A DNA stretch of 52,659 nt, from NCBI GenBank assembly GCA_025922875.1, contig JAICGZ010000006.1:1-52659 (forward strand), read 5' to 3'. The first letter of the stretch is position 1; the number at the start of each line of letters is the position of its first letter. The notes under the pieces were generated by a model that ran no database searches, was not told where the DNA came from, and saw nothing but the letters and a program-made list of their open reading frames with translations. Source of the stretch: Pyrinomonadaceae bacterium. GTDB taxonomy: Bacteria > Acidobacteriota > Blastocatellia > Pyrinomonadales > Pyrinomonadaceae. Below, one piece after another: positions 18,701 to 26,183 of the stretch. The position numbers were made by a program, and so were the translations under genes.

Positions 18701-21225
18701 GCGTTGCCCGTCGCAACGTAGGCAGAGGGCTCGGAGCCACCGTTTTCAAGACGCGAGTAGTCGTTCGTAGAAATGCCGATGAAAACGCTAGTGCGTGAGC
18801 CTGCCAGACTTTCGGCAGACAGCCCCGCGTCATCCAACGCCTCCCACGCCGTTTCCAGAAGCAGGCGCTGCTGTGGATCCATGCGAACAGCTTCGCGACG
18901 CGAGATCTTGAAGAATGACGGATCGAATTGATCAATATGGTTAAGAAACCCGCCCCAACGCATATTCAGTTTGTCGGGCTCGTCTGGGATCTCGTCAACG
19001 TCCCAACGTTCTCGAGGAATCTCAGTGATCGCGTCCACTCCCTCACACAACAGTTGCCAGAAGCCTTCAGCTCCTTGAGCCCCGGGAAACCGGCACCCGA
19101 TGCCGATGATCGCAATCGGCTCTCTGAGGCTGTCATAGGTGGAATCTGGCTCGACCGTTGTGTTGTGTGTGATCACGGTCTCACCCAGATGCTGCGCGAT
19201 GGTTTCGATGGTCGAGTATTCATAAAGCAGAGTCGGGGACAATGACCTTCCGAGCCAAGTCTCCAACTCACCGGCGATGTGGACCACCTGCAAAGAATCT
19301 ATTCCGTAGCTCGCAAAAGGTTGCGTGACCTTGACGTCAACAGCATTGATTTGCAGGAGCTCGGAAAGTTGCGCAACCAGCCAATCCTGAACGGCGCGCA
19401 CCGTGCGGGACGATGCTTGAGGAGAGACTTTCGGCGTAGGAGGGCACTGAGTTCCGTTCGGGCCACCGGCCCCTTGCTTCAGAGTAAATTCCGCCAATAT
19501 GTCCAGCGTCCTAGCAAGGAACCTCGCACGGCACTCCCGTCGCTTGATTTTGCCGCTGGACGTCTTGGGTATGCTCAGGGGCTTGATTAGAACCACGGCG
19601 TAAACCTGTAGTTCGTGCTGTTCGGCGACGGCCCGCCGAATGGCCTCGAGCACTTCGTTGAGATCGATATGACGATAACGGCGCGCCACTTCGTGAACGA
19701 CAACAAGTCGTTCCTCACCATCCATCTCGACCGAGAGGGCCGCGCCGCCGCCCGCCGACAGCGCGTGGTGACTCTGCTCGACCGTGAGTTCAATATCCTG
19801 TGGATAGTGATTATGACCGCGGATGACAATCAGATCTTTGAGGCGTCCAGTGATGAATAAATCCTCATCGTGTAGGTAACCCAGATCGCCGGTGCGCAAG
19901 AAGGGACCTTCGCCCGTGTCAGCAAGATAAGATTGAAAGACCCGTTCGGTCTCCGCGGGCCTGTTCCAATATCCAAGGGCTACACTCGGGCCTGAAACCC
20001 AGATTTCTCCGACCTCACCGGGCAAACATCGACTCAGGGATGTTGGATTAGCTATGACAATCTCTTGATCCAGGAGCGCACGCCCACAACTGACAAACTG
20101 AAAGGCATCCTTTGCCGTCTCGGTCGTCTCAACGACACGGTTTTCTGCCAGCGCCTCGCGCGAAACGGTATGCACTTTTGGCGCAGCCGGTCCGAGCCCA
20201 CCGGAGATAATCAGGGTCGCCTCAGCCATCCCGTAGCAGGGGTAGAAAGCTTCTCGCCGGAAGCCGTGGGCTTCGTAAATGTCGGCGAAACGATTTAGGA
20301 TCTGCTTGTTGATAGGCTCTGCCCCGCAGAAGGCGACGCGCCAACTACTCAGATCCAGTGAGTTTCGTTGCTCCGGGGTGACTCGGTCGATACATAGCTG
20401 ATAAGCGAAGTTCGGCGCACCACTTATGTTTCCACGGTAACGCGTAATGGCCTCCAACCAGCGCACCGGACGCTGCAAAAATGAGGCAGGCGACATCAGA
20501 ATGGTCGAGACGCCAATGTAGACGGATCCAAGTATGCCCCCGACCAGTCCCATGTCGTGATACATGGGTAGCCAAAAAACGCCGACCTCTTCACCAGGCG
20601 GAACGTCGAATCCATAATTTATGAGCGACAGGTTGTGCAAGAGGTTGCCGTGTCCGACCATCACTCCCTTAGGAGCGCTGGTTGAGCCGGAGGTGTATTG
20701 CAAGAAGGCCAGCGTGCTGCTCTCGATGACGGGTTTACACCAGTCGTCCTCCAAGTTGTCGGGGAGGTCTTCGACGGTCAGATGGCGAAGTGGTCTGGAG
20801 TTAGGCACCTGTCCGAGAGACCGTTCAATGTTGGAGAAGAAAGCATCCGTAGTGAGGATGTCTGTGGCCTTGGCGTCGGCGAGAATTGCTTGAAGACGAG
20901 GCATGTGGCGGCTGAGGCGCGGGGGGAAAGCAAGCACAGGGATAACGCCGGCGTATAAACAACCAAAGAACGTGCTGACATAATCGAGGCCCGGCGGGTA
21001 AAGCAACAGGACGCGCTTTCCTTTCAGGTCGTAGTTCTGAAGTCGCACGGCGCAAGCGCGGGCGCGCCGATCCAGTTCGCGGTAAGTTAAGGAAATCTCT
21101 TCCGCCTCTCCCTCAGAAAGAAAGGTGTAGGCTCGCTTTTCCGATTGGTGCACAGCCCTGTGACGGAGGATGTCAATTATCGACGAGGCATCTCGAATTT
21201 CCGCGGGTCGGTCTTGGCTTGTCAT
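12739..21225 (-). CDS. One-module type I PKS: FAAL-ACP-KS-AT-DH-KR-ACP-TE
   Basis: About 2828 residues from the ATG at 21225; an in-frame TTG at 21264 would add 13. Approximate order: fatty acyl-AMP ligase (1-590, [12 protein letters not shown]), ACP (610-695, GIDSL), ketosynthase (710-1140, DTACSSS, EAHGTGT, NIGHLE), acyltransferase (1230-1550, GHSIGE and YAFHS, favouring malonyl-CoA), dehydratase (1600-1880, [10 protein letters not shown] and LDACAQ), ketoreductase (2155-2390, [22 protein letters not shown] fits a B-type), ACP (2440-2520, GIDSL) and thioesterase (2560-2828, GWSIGG, GDHYTMF). No enoylreductase is seen. The likely reaction is loading a free fatty acid, adding two carbons, reduction and dehydration to a 2-enoyl chain, then release. 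It is the last gene of an operon with two radical SAM enzymes. Confidence 0.93.
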   Translation of the reverse strand: MTSQDRPAEIRDASSIIDILRHRAVHQSEKRAYTFLSEGEAEEISLTYRELDRRARACAVRLQNYDLKGKRVLLLYPPGLDYVSTFFGCLYAGVIPVLAFPPRLSRHMPRLQAILADAKATDILTTDAFFSNIERSLGQVPNSRPLRHLTVEDLPDNLEDDWCKPVIESSTLAFLQYTSGSTSAPKGVMVGHGNLLHNLSLINYGFDVPPGEEVGVFWLPMYHDMGLVGGILGSVYIGVSTILMSPASFLQRPVRWLEAITRYRGNISGAPNFAYQLCIDRVTPEQRNSLDLSSWRVAFCGAEPINKQILNRFADIYEAHGFRREAFYPCYGMAEATLIISGGLGPAAPKVHTVSREALAENRVVETTETAKDAFQFVSCGRALLDQEIVIANPTSLSRCLPGEVGEIWVSGPSVALGYWNRPAETERVFQSYLADTGEGPFLRTGDLGYLHDEDLFITGRLKDLIVIRGHNHYPQDIELTVEQSHHALSAGGGAALSVEMDGEERLVVVHEVARRYRHIDLNEVLEAIRRAVAEQHELQVYAVVLIKPLSIPKTSSGKIKRRECRARFLARTLDILAEFTLKQGAGGPNGTQCPPTPKVSPQASSRTVRAVQDWLVAQLSELLQINAVDVKVTQPFASYGIDSLQVVHIAGELETWLGRSLSPTLLYEYSTIETIAQHLGETVITHNTTVEPDSTYDSLREPIAIIGIGCRFPGAQGAEGFWQLLCEGVDAITEIPRERWDVDEIPDEPDKLNMRWGGFLNHIDQFDPSFFKISRREAVRMDPQQRLLLETAWEALDDAGLSAESLAGSRTSVFIGISTNDYSRLENGGSEPSAYVATGNAFSIAANRLSYVFDWRGPSIAVDTACSSSLLAIHLACRSLRCGESSLALAGGVNLLLSPAVAANFAKARMMASDGRCKTFDARADGYVRSEGVGVVVLKPLSAALADNDSIYALIRGSAVNQDGRTNGLMAPSPQAQEAVLTEAYRDAGIVPGQIQYVEAHGTGTLLGDPIEANALGRVLALGRPRGNVCRIGSVKTNIGHLEAAAGIASLIKVALMLKYKQLTPSLHFEKPNPYIPFAKLSLRVQLTLDDWPDGSDEALAGVSSFGFGGTNVHVVLSQAPKGEEINEIEDLSHSARILPLSAHTPQALRDNARRMREFLTRSDAVTDGVLKDVCFTAGARRTHHEHRLAIIFHKREELIARLASFERGEAQVGISTGRRIAGQRPKLAFVFSGQGTQWSMMGRELFEQEPAFRSTLETCDRLLRPYAKLSLLQELFADESRSRLAETEIAQPALVALQLALVSLWRQWGIVPDAVVGHSIGELSAAHVAGALSLEDTLRVSFHRGRLMQRATGQGKMANIEMPLEKVEQVIARYGGRLCVAAINSGTSILIAGDSQAVEGVLEVFERQEVSCHVLPVNYAFHSGQMDFILRDFLDVISPLDTQPPTLPIFSTLTGHASNGRDYDALYWQRQIRQPVRFAAAIDEMIEKDDFDFLEIGSHPVLSTHIRQRLIEHGGERLVLSSMRRGSGELESLLASLGALYAQGHAVKWEELYRQKGRCVSLPAYSWQHERCWLESVEMQADVLKGNVQKARGHGQRHPLLGEPLKLAISSGSHLWENRLDQRLLPYLADHKFQGVEMLPGTAYLEMALTAAAEVYGAVPHRLRNVKFHRPLFFSKSNRPLLQLILSPHSEGEASFSIFSRPDAEGAVEDSWRLHAEGTIEVNLNNDVSMVPPQCIDLDEVRERCKEQVSNEAFYSEMSARGLQYGNTFRGITELWRRDEEALGLIEVPRTLESELDIYQLHPAVLDACAQVLIAAGERREDLFLPVGADAIRVYHRPGLRVQSYVRVQSKKAAPGDGLVGDVLLLDEDGVVLIEALGLRIQYLSGAQQSILGADLDEYLYELEWQPKGLSSNGQATESELRPSPAGTWLALVDESGVGDALAKHIERAKGRCIRVSPSRAFERTGRDHFRLRVAHEKDIRKLFDAVVGEGGPPCRGVLHLWSLDTPPPEETTVASLEQAQARGTATVVALLREMVRTQQFSEAHLWLVTRDVHTVPGGQGKPAIGQSLLWGLGRTIAQEHASIWGGLVDLETAASAAESAALLWGLLQNPEGENQIALRKNASYVARLTRKAKHSASWSSQRWRSDASYLITGGLGELGLLVSRWIVQQGARRVILMGRTQLPARSEWNQIEEKRLKAQIAGIRQLESSGASVHLAAVDVSDEKQLAEFLETFRREEWPPIRGVIHAAGVLQDQVLSQIGEAALGAVFRAKVIGGWLLHRLLKDSELDFFVMFSSVASLLGSAGQGNYATANMFLDALAHYRHSEGQAAMSINWGPWAEVGMASRPEHAQRLARKGIGRISPETGLEIFSQLLRQNSSQVAVLQLDWSQLFQHYPELGDAPLLAGLKREGYGTASESKAAGENDRRVRETILAAPPSERPQLLEAFLATHVAGVIGLSVDRIEARQPLNSLGIDSLMSIELKNRIEAELGVFIPVVKLLEGPTIAEFAEFLSDLIGLTSEPAQDPQIISVPNSSSPIEIVAIRSEGSKPPFFCIHPGALDVYCYSDLSRYLGTDQPFYALRPTILDNYSIYRADSVKATADSSIEAVAASCIRALQSSQSHGPYFIGGWSIGGVVAFEMAQQFEKHGERVALLALFDSPAPFQGCGPEMDYDDAVLLPVFARYMGARRGKRLPVLSDDFREFDSGELFHRVWEQLRAFNVLSADTDLEQFRSLFQIYRNGLQKATGQLRRYEPQIYSGRITLFQSTKWSEAFEPLFPDAAAAWAQSVVYPVAIHSIPGDHYTMFLDPEVQTLAELLTHCIETASS

Positions 21226-21324
21226 CGGTCTTAAACTGGGTGAAAGCAAGTTACTTCCAATCAAAACTGGTGTGTGGTGCGCCTTCGCCGAAAGACCAAT
21301 TCCGCCTCGATCAAACGGCGTGGG

Positions 21325-22476
21325 CTACAGAGATTCGCTGACAAGGTCTTCAAGCTCTGCCGCCTCAAGCCTGGTCGGCGGTGTGTCGACGTGCGGCGTG
21401 CGTAAGCAACTCAATCGGCGATGAATCTCCGGCACGTTTTTCACGCCCTTGTCGAAATCGATGATGCGATTCGACAGGTAGAAGAGATACATCGTCGTCA
21501 GCCAGTTGGTGAACTCCTGCTTCGAGCCGAGATGACGCTCCAAGTTGAGAATAATCCACGAGAAATGTGCCCAACACTCGAAACAATTGGCGCAGTCGCG
21601 GTCGTCGCCGGCACAGCACCGCCGGATCGTTTTGAGATCAGGATTGTAGACGCGGAAGTGTGTGTTGTAAGGCCTGCCATTCTTCAACCGCTCCTGATTT
21701 TTGGGGTGGTCGACAGTCAGCGTGCAGCACGATTCGTGTCCCCACTTGTCCCCGTAGAGGTTGCCCGTCGCCACGACCTGTGCGACGTAAGAGCTCAGAA
21801 GAATTCGATCGGGATAGTGCTCAATCATCCGGTTAATCTCGTCACACACCGGGCCGAATCCTCTGCGGTGATCGAGCGAGCCTCCTGCCTGCGAAATGTC
21901 ACCGTAGAAATTGAAGCCCACATAGTTCCCGTTCGCCACGCATTGTTCGACGACACTCTCAATTTCATGAACATTGCCAGGTGTCGTGGTGTAATACCAC
22001 GCGACGCGCGAATCGTCCTTGTAGTTCTTCAGGCCACGCGCAAAGACGTCCAACTTACCGTTGCCGCGCAGGTTCGTGTCCGTCTTGTGGTCGCCCCAGA
22101 CGGAGACGGCGATGGGCAGGTTCTCAAACCCTTCGTAGGGTATTTTGCGGAGGCCGTTGGTGACGACGACCAGCCAGAAATTGTCGTAGATTTTCTTGAG
22201 GCGGTCGAGCATCAGGCTCGGCTCGCCTCCCACAACCGTCATGTAATTCGTGCCGCGCGCTTTCTCCCGTTCGATGAAGGCGTCGAAGACTGACTCATCC
22301 TTTGGCGCCTTGAAGCGGTCTAAATCCTCGGCGAAGAAATAGCATCCCTGGCAACGGATGTTACACGCATGAGTGATGTCGACCTGCGCCGAGCGGAGAG
22401 GTCCCGCCACCCTGATCTCCTGGTAGAGATCAGCAAGAAAGGGGTCTGCTAGGTATTGTTCGATCTGGCTCGACAT
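21325..22476 (-). CDS. Radical SAM enzyme with extra C-terminal Cys cluster
   Basis: 383 residues. The radical SAM cluster motif CNIRCQGC is at C38, C42 and C45, followed by VVGGEPSL (the GGE motif). Near residues 285-305 a Cys-rich segment (RRCCAGDDRDCANCFEC) could hold one or more auxiliary Fe-S clusters, as in SPASM-type enzymes. The C-terminus is helical with a short hydrophobic part (WLTTMYLFYLS). The gene begins 12 bases after the upstream radical SAM gene and ends about 100 bases before the PKS start, so all three form one operon. The substrate is unknown. The context points to a PKS-bound or lipid acyl chain, where radical SAM enzymes can crosslink, methylate or desaturate unactivated carbons. 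Confidence 0.85.
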   Translation of the reverse strand: MSSQIEQYLADPFLADLYQEIRVAGPLRSAQVDITHACNIRCQGCYFFAEDLDRFKAPKDESVFDAFIEREKARGTNYMTVVGGEPSLMLDRLKKIYDNFWLVVVTNGLRKIPYEGFENLPIAVSVWGDHKTDTNLRGNGKLDVFARGLKNYKDDSRVAWYYTTTPGNVHEIESVVEQCVANGNYVGFNFYGDISQAGGSLDHRRGFGPVCDEINRMIEHYPDRILLSSYVAQVVATGNLYGDKWGHESCCTLTVDHPKNQERLKNGRPYNTHFRVYNPDLKTIRRCCAGDDRDCANCFECWAHFSWIILNLERHLGSKQEFTNWLTTMYLFYLSNRIIDFDKGVKNVPEIHRRLSCLRTPHVDTPPTRLEAAELEDLVSESL

Positions 22477-22488
22477 GGCTTCTTTCTT

Positions 22489-24042
22489 TCATGTGAGAGC
22501 GCCTAGCTGCTGCGTACTCGCGGAAATGCGACCGCGTCCTTCGAATACCTTGACCGAATGGCGCCATTGGGGCAGCACGCGCCCTTCAGCATCAGTGACG
22601 CGCCACGGTTCGAGAATCGCGTGGCGTTCTTCTTCCGAGTTGAAATCATTATCGGTTAGAGGGACGTTCGTCGCTTCGGGTGGCGGGGTATCGGTGTTGG
22701 CGATGTAGGTGCGCGCGGGATGCGGGTCGTATTGATTGGTTAAATGATCTCGGAAGTCTGCGATTGCCGAGAACCACCACCCTCCGGCGATAAAGGTGGG
22801 CAAATTCTGCTTCCACCTCGCCAGCTTCGCCTTCCAGGTGTAGACGTTTTCCTGCACCCATTTATATCCCTCAACAAAATCCTCGACTGTCTCGCGCTTC
22901 GGCCTTGTAACCAGCGTGTAGCCCGAGAAGTCTCGAAGGAGAGCATTAGGCAGGAAGGCCGGTTCCTCCTGTGCAGCAAGCCGATGGAAGTGGGGTGTGC
23001 CTGGAATCGGACTCTCAATGCAAATGAACGTCGGCAGATGAAGCCCGCACTCTTTGAGACGAGCGGGAACTGAGTGGATGTAATTAAGATCGTCCGTCAC
23101 TGGGCTGAGCATCAAGGGCGACTCGATAAGGATTCCGTGCTTGCGACATTGCTCGATGACGGTCTTGGTCTGCTCGACCGTATTCTGATATTTGTGCATA
23201 TCGGCGAGCGTCGCCGGGTTCAGACTCTCCAAGCCCATAAACAGGACACGACATCCGGCACGTGAGAGCACTTTCACCATGTCGGGTTCGGCGACGATAT
23301 TAAAGGTAATGCCCGAACCCCAAAGGAGGCTAAGAGGTTCGAGCACCTCGCACAATTGGCGAAGGTAGGCGGGGTTTCCTCCGATATTATTATCGAGGAA
23401 ACCACACATGCGTCGTTGATACCAGGGCACGAGATCGCGCAGCATCCGCTGGCCTTCTCGGATGTCGCGGACGACAGTCTCGGGAGGGCGAACGTGATGG
23501 CGCGTGCCGATTCCGGTCAGTGCGCAGAACTCGCAGGCGAACGGGCATCCGCGCGTGACTTCAAAAGAGAGCGGGATTAGTTGCTTGCCCGCCAGCAGAT
23601 CGAAGCGCGGCACTGGAACCTTTTTTGGATCGTAGGCAGAAGAAACGTAGCTCCGCTTGAGACTTCCCTCGTTGAAATCCTTATAGATCTGCTGGACGCT
23701 CCCTTCTGCGTCGCCGATAACGATTGAGTCGAAGAACGGAAGGCAGAGTTCGGGATAGGTACTCGCCATGACACCACCGAAAACGGTCTTAGCTCCGCGA
23801 CGACGCCAGTAGTGAGAAATCTGACGCGCCCTGTCAAAATCCGAGTGCATGCTCGTGATAAACAGGAGGTCGTATTCTCGGTCCCAGCGAGGCTCCTCCC
23901 ATGTGTCATTAATCACTTCGATCTCGATGTCGGAGGGAAGGAGTCCGGCAATCAATGGGCCGATCAGTGGCTGCAGTGCCCCTCTGTATTTCCCGCCTTT
24001 ACGGTGGAAGTCCATAAATACAAAGATGATACCCACTCTCAT
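22489..24042 (-). CDS. B12-binding-domain radical SAM enzyme
   Basis: 517 residues. Residues 1-140 form a Rossmann-like cobalamin-binding-type domain (LLFITSMHSDFDRA, TVFGGVMASTYPE), without an obvious DxHxxG base-off motif. The radical SAM domain follows with CPFACEFC at C166, C170 and C173, and GFLDNNIGGNPAYL. The C-terminal part (about 380-517) resembles the DUF4070 tail seen in this class. It is first in the operon with the second radical SAM enzyme and the PKS; the 344 bases upstream carry the promoter. Cobalamin-type radical SAM enzymes often methylate unactivated carbons, but members with this tail also do other chemistry. The product cannot be called from sequence. Confidence 0.85.
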   Translation of the reverse strand: MRVGIIFVFMDFHRKGGKYRGALQPLIGPLIAGLLPSDIEIEVINDTWEEPRWDREYDLLFITSMHSDFDRARQISHYWRRRGAKTVFGGVMASTYPELCLPFFDSIVIGDAEGSVQQIYKDFNEGSLKRSYVSSAYDPKKVPVPRFDLLAGKQLIPLSFEVTRGCPFACEFCALTGIGTRHHVRPPETVVRDIREGQRMLRDLVPWYQRRMCGFLDNNIGGNPAYLRQLCEVLEPLSLLWGSGITFNIVAEPDMVKVLSRAGCRVLFMGLESLNPATLADMHKYQNTVEQTKTVIEQCRKHGILIESPLMLSPVTDDLNYIHSVPARLKECGLHLPTFICIESPIPGTPHFHRLAAQEEPAFLPNALLRDFSGYTLVTRPKRETVEDFVEGYKWVQENVYTWKAKLARWKQNLPTFIAGGWWFSAIADFRDHLTNQYDPHPARTYIANTDTPPPEATNVPLTDNDFNSEEERHAILEPWRVTDAEGRVLPQWRHSVKVFEGRGRISASTQQLGALT

Positions 24043-24386
24043 GAATTAGCTTGTTTATTCAGGACGAGCAAACTTGCGTAAGGCAGCACTTAAACACAGC
24101 GTCAAAATTTATCTGTAATAGAAGCGAGATTTTCACAGGCGAGCCTTTCGCTGCGCACCTAACAGGGTTTTGACATAGGCTCGAGCGGTGAAGTGACAGA
24201 GACGAGGACAGAGAAAACGCTCGGGTCGAAACGCCTTGAATGGGCGCCATTATCATTTCCGCCCTTATAGATGTCAATGCTTTTGTCGCACGGTATTGCT
24301 CGAATCTTACGCAAAGCCACTCTTTGCAGAATCCTCGCGCGGTGCGAAAATCAGCTGCCGAGGTCAGTTAGCAATGTAAACCAGTT
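24043..24386. other. Divergent intergenic region
   Basis: 344 bases between the minus-strand radical SAM/PKS operon and the plus-strand fatty acid kinase gene, so it should hold two promoters. No clear -10/-35 pair, riboswitch or strong hairpin is visible. The kinase ATG at 24387 has no good ribosome binding site. Confidence 0.4.
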
Positions 24387-26183
24387 ATGACGATTACCCG
24401 CCTTGATGGATTGTTGCTGCGTCGTTCTATCCTCGCTGCCACGCATCGAGTTGTTCAGATGCAGGAACAACTCGACAATGTGAACGTCTTCCCAGTTGCC
24501 GATGCTGATACAGGCACCAACATGTCTCTCACTATGCGCGGTGTCGCAGAGGCCGCGCTCGATTGTTCGGCGACTTCGATTCACGAAGTGAGCGTGGCGC
24601 TGGCGGCAACGGCGTTGGCGGCTGCGCACGGCAGCTCCGGGGCCATTCTCGCCCAGTTTTTCCAGGGCCTATCAGAAGGACTGCGCGGATGCCGGGAGGC
24701 CGATCTCTCAGCCTTCACCGCAGCTTGTCTATACGCTTCGAAATTAGCGCGGGAGGCGGTGGGCGAGCCTCGCGAGGGAACCATCCTGACCGTAATGCAG
24801 GACTGGGCGGAGCACATGGATAAGAAAAAGGAAAGCACGAGAGGCTTTCCCGCTCTGATACGTCGGTCGTTAACTGCAGCCAGTAAATCTCTTGAAACAA
24901 CACCGGAAAAACTGGAGGTCCTTGCGCGGGCGGGTGTGGTCGATGCTGGAGCGCAGGGCTTTGTCTACATGCTTGAAGGGATCGTCGACTTCGTTCAGAC
25001 GGGAGAGGTCGCGCCGCTCATGTCCAACAACCAAATGCCCGAACCTATAAAAGCCAGAGTAACGATGGCGCCTCTGGAGATTGCTTTTCAATTCTGCACG
25101 CAGGTGCAGTTGGTGGGCAGTGGAATAGACCATGGCGGACTCAAGCAGCGGCTTCAAGGATTCGGCGACTCGTTGATCGTAGCTGGCAGGGGCGATCGCG
25201 TGCATATCCATATTCATACCAATCATCCGGAACAACTCTTCACTATAGCGCAAGAGTACGGGACGATGGCCAACTATCAAAAGGAAGATATGCGCCGGCA
25301 ACACACACGCGTGCATAGTGCTTTCGGGTTAGACACAATGGCGCTCATTACAGATTCATCGTGCGACCTGCCTGCGGACGAAATTATTCGCCATAAGATT
25401 CGCATTGTGCCGGCGCGCGTTATGATTGGCGACGTTACATATACCGATAAGGTCACGCTTGATGAGCGAGAGTTTTACCGACTTCTCTCCTCTGCGCCCC
25501 TCTATCCGAAAACTTCTCAGCCTACGCCCGCAGCTTTTATTGACGCCTATTCAAGAGCCGCGACCAATCATCGCGAGGCCCTCGCGCTTACTGTATCGAG
25601 CAACCTTAGCGGGACTTTTCGGGTAGCTGAGTTGGCCGCACGAAACGTTAAAGAGCAGATTAAAATTAATGTTGTCGATTCAAAGAATATTTCCGCAGGA
25701 CTGGGCTTGATAGTGCGCGAGGCGGCAGAGGCGATCGAGTCCGGTGCAAAGATTGAGGAAGTCAGGCAGCGTGTTGACTGGGCAATTCACAATGTGCGGC
25801 ATTTCGGTTTAATCGAGACCACTGAGTATCTCGTTCGCAGTGGGCGGCTCTCAAAGCTTCGGGGCAGCCTTGCCAATTTAGTAAATCTTAAACTCATCCT
25901 GACGATCGACGCCGACGGCAGAGCGCAGTTAGTGACCAAAACGTTTGGAGCCGCTAACGGACGGCGACGCCTAATGGAGATTGTCAAACGAGAAGCCGCC
26001 GGTAAACATAACTTGAGGTTCATCGTAGCACACGCGAACACACCCGACACGGCAGCCAGCTACGTTGAGGAAATTGGCAATCACTTTGACCCTAAAGATA
26101 TTTCGCTTGTATCGGTTTCACCTGCATTCGGTTGTCACCTTGGCCCGGGAGCAGTAACTATCGTATTCCTGGGCGAGGATTAG
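24387..26183 (+). CDS. FakA-FakB-like fusion: DAK2 kinase plus DegV fatty acid binder
   Basis: 598 residues. Residues 1-200 are a DhaL/DAK2 ATP-binding domain as in FakA (FPVADADTGTNMSLT, AAHGSSGAILAQFFQG). Residues 215-305 match the FakA middle domain (GDRVHIHIHTNHPEQL). Residues 312-598 are a complete DegV/FakB fatty acid-binding domain (ALITDSSCDLP, SSNLSGTFR, TEYLVRSGRLSK). In Firmicutes FakA phosphorylates a fatty acid held by separate FakB, giving acyl-phosphate for PlsX/PlsY. Here both halves are in one chain. The gene is convergent with the acyl-AMP ligase-PlsC gene and overlaps its end by 26 bases. Beside a FAAL-PKS it suggests handling of free fatty acids, either recycling or supply. 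Confidence 0.88.
   Translation: MTITRLDGLLLRRSILAATHRVVQMQEQLDNVNVFPVADADTGTNMSLTMRGVAEAALDCSATSIHEVSVALAATALAAAHGSSGAILAQFFQGLSEGLRGCREADLSAFTAACLYASKLAREAVGEPREGTILTVMQDWAEHMDKKKESTRGFPALIRRSLTAASKSLETTPEKLEVLARAGVVDAGAQGFVYMLEGIVDFVQTGEVAPLMSNNQMPEPIKARVTMAPLEIAFQFCTQVQLVGSGIDHGGLKQRLQGFGDSLIVAGRGDRVHIHIHTNHPEQLFTIAQEYGTMANYQKEDMRRQHTRVHSAFGLDTMALITDSSCDLPADEIIRHKIRIVPARVMIGDVTYTDKVTLDEREFYRLLSSAPLYPKTSQPTPAAFIDAYSRAATNHREALALTVSSNLSGTFRVAELAARNVKEQIKINVVDSKNISAGLGLIVREAAEAIESGAKIEEVRQRVDWAIHNVRHFGLIETTEYLVRSGRLSKLRGSLANLVNLKLILTIDADGRAQLVTKTFGAANGRRRLMEIVKREAAGKHNLRFIVAHANTPDTAASYVEEIGNHFDPKDISLVSVSPAFGCHLGPGAVTIVFLGED

Noticed and set aside
12739..21225. PKS and the right-hand NRPS as a single pathway
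   Set aside because: They are separated by tRNA-Val, the island boundary and unrelated genes. The PKS has its own loading and release domains.
21421..22293. A 290-codon plus-strand open frame
   Set aside because: It is antisense to the radical SAM gene, whose motifs are clear. The plus-strand protein has no recognisable domain.
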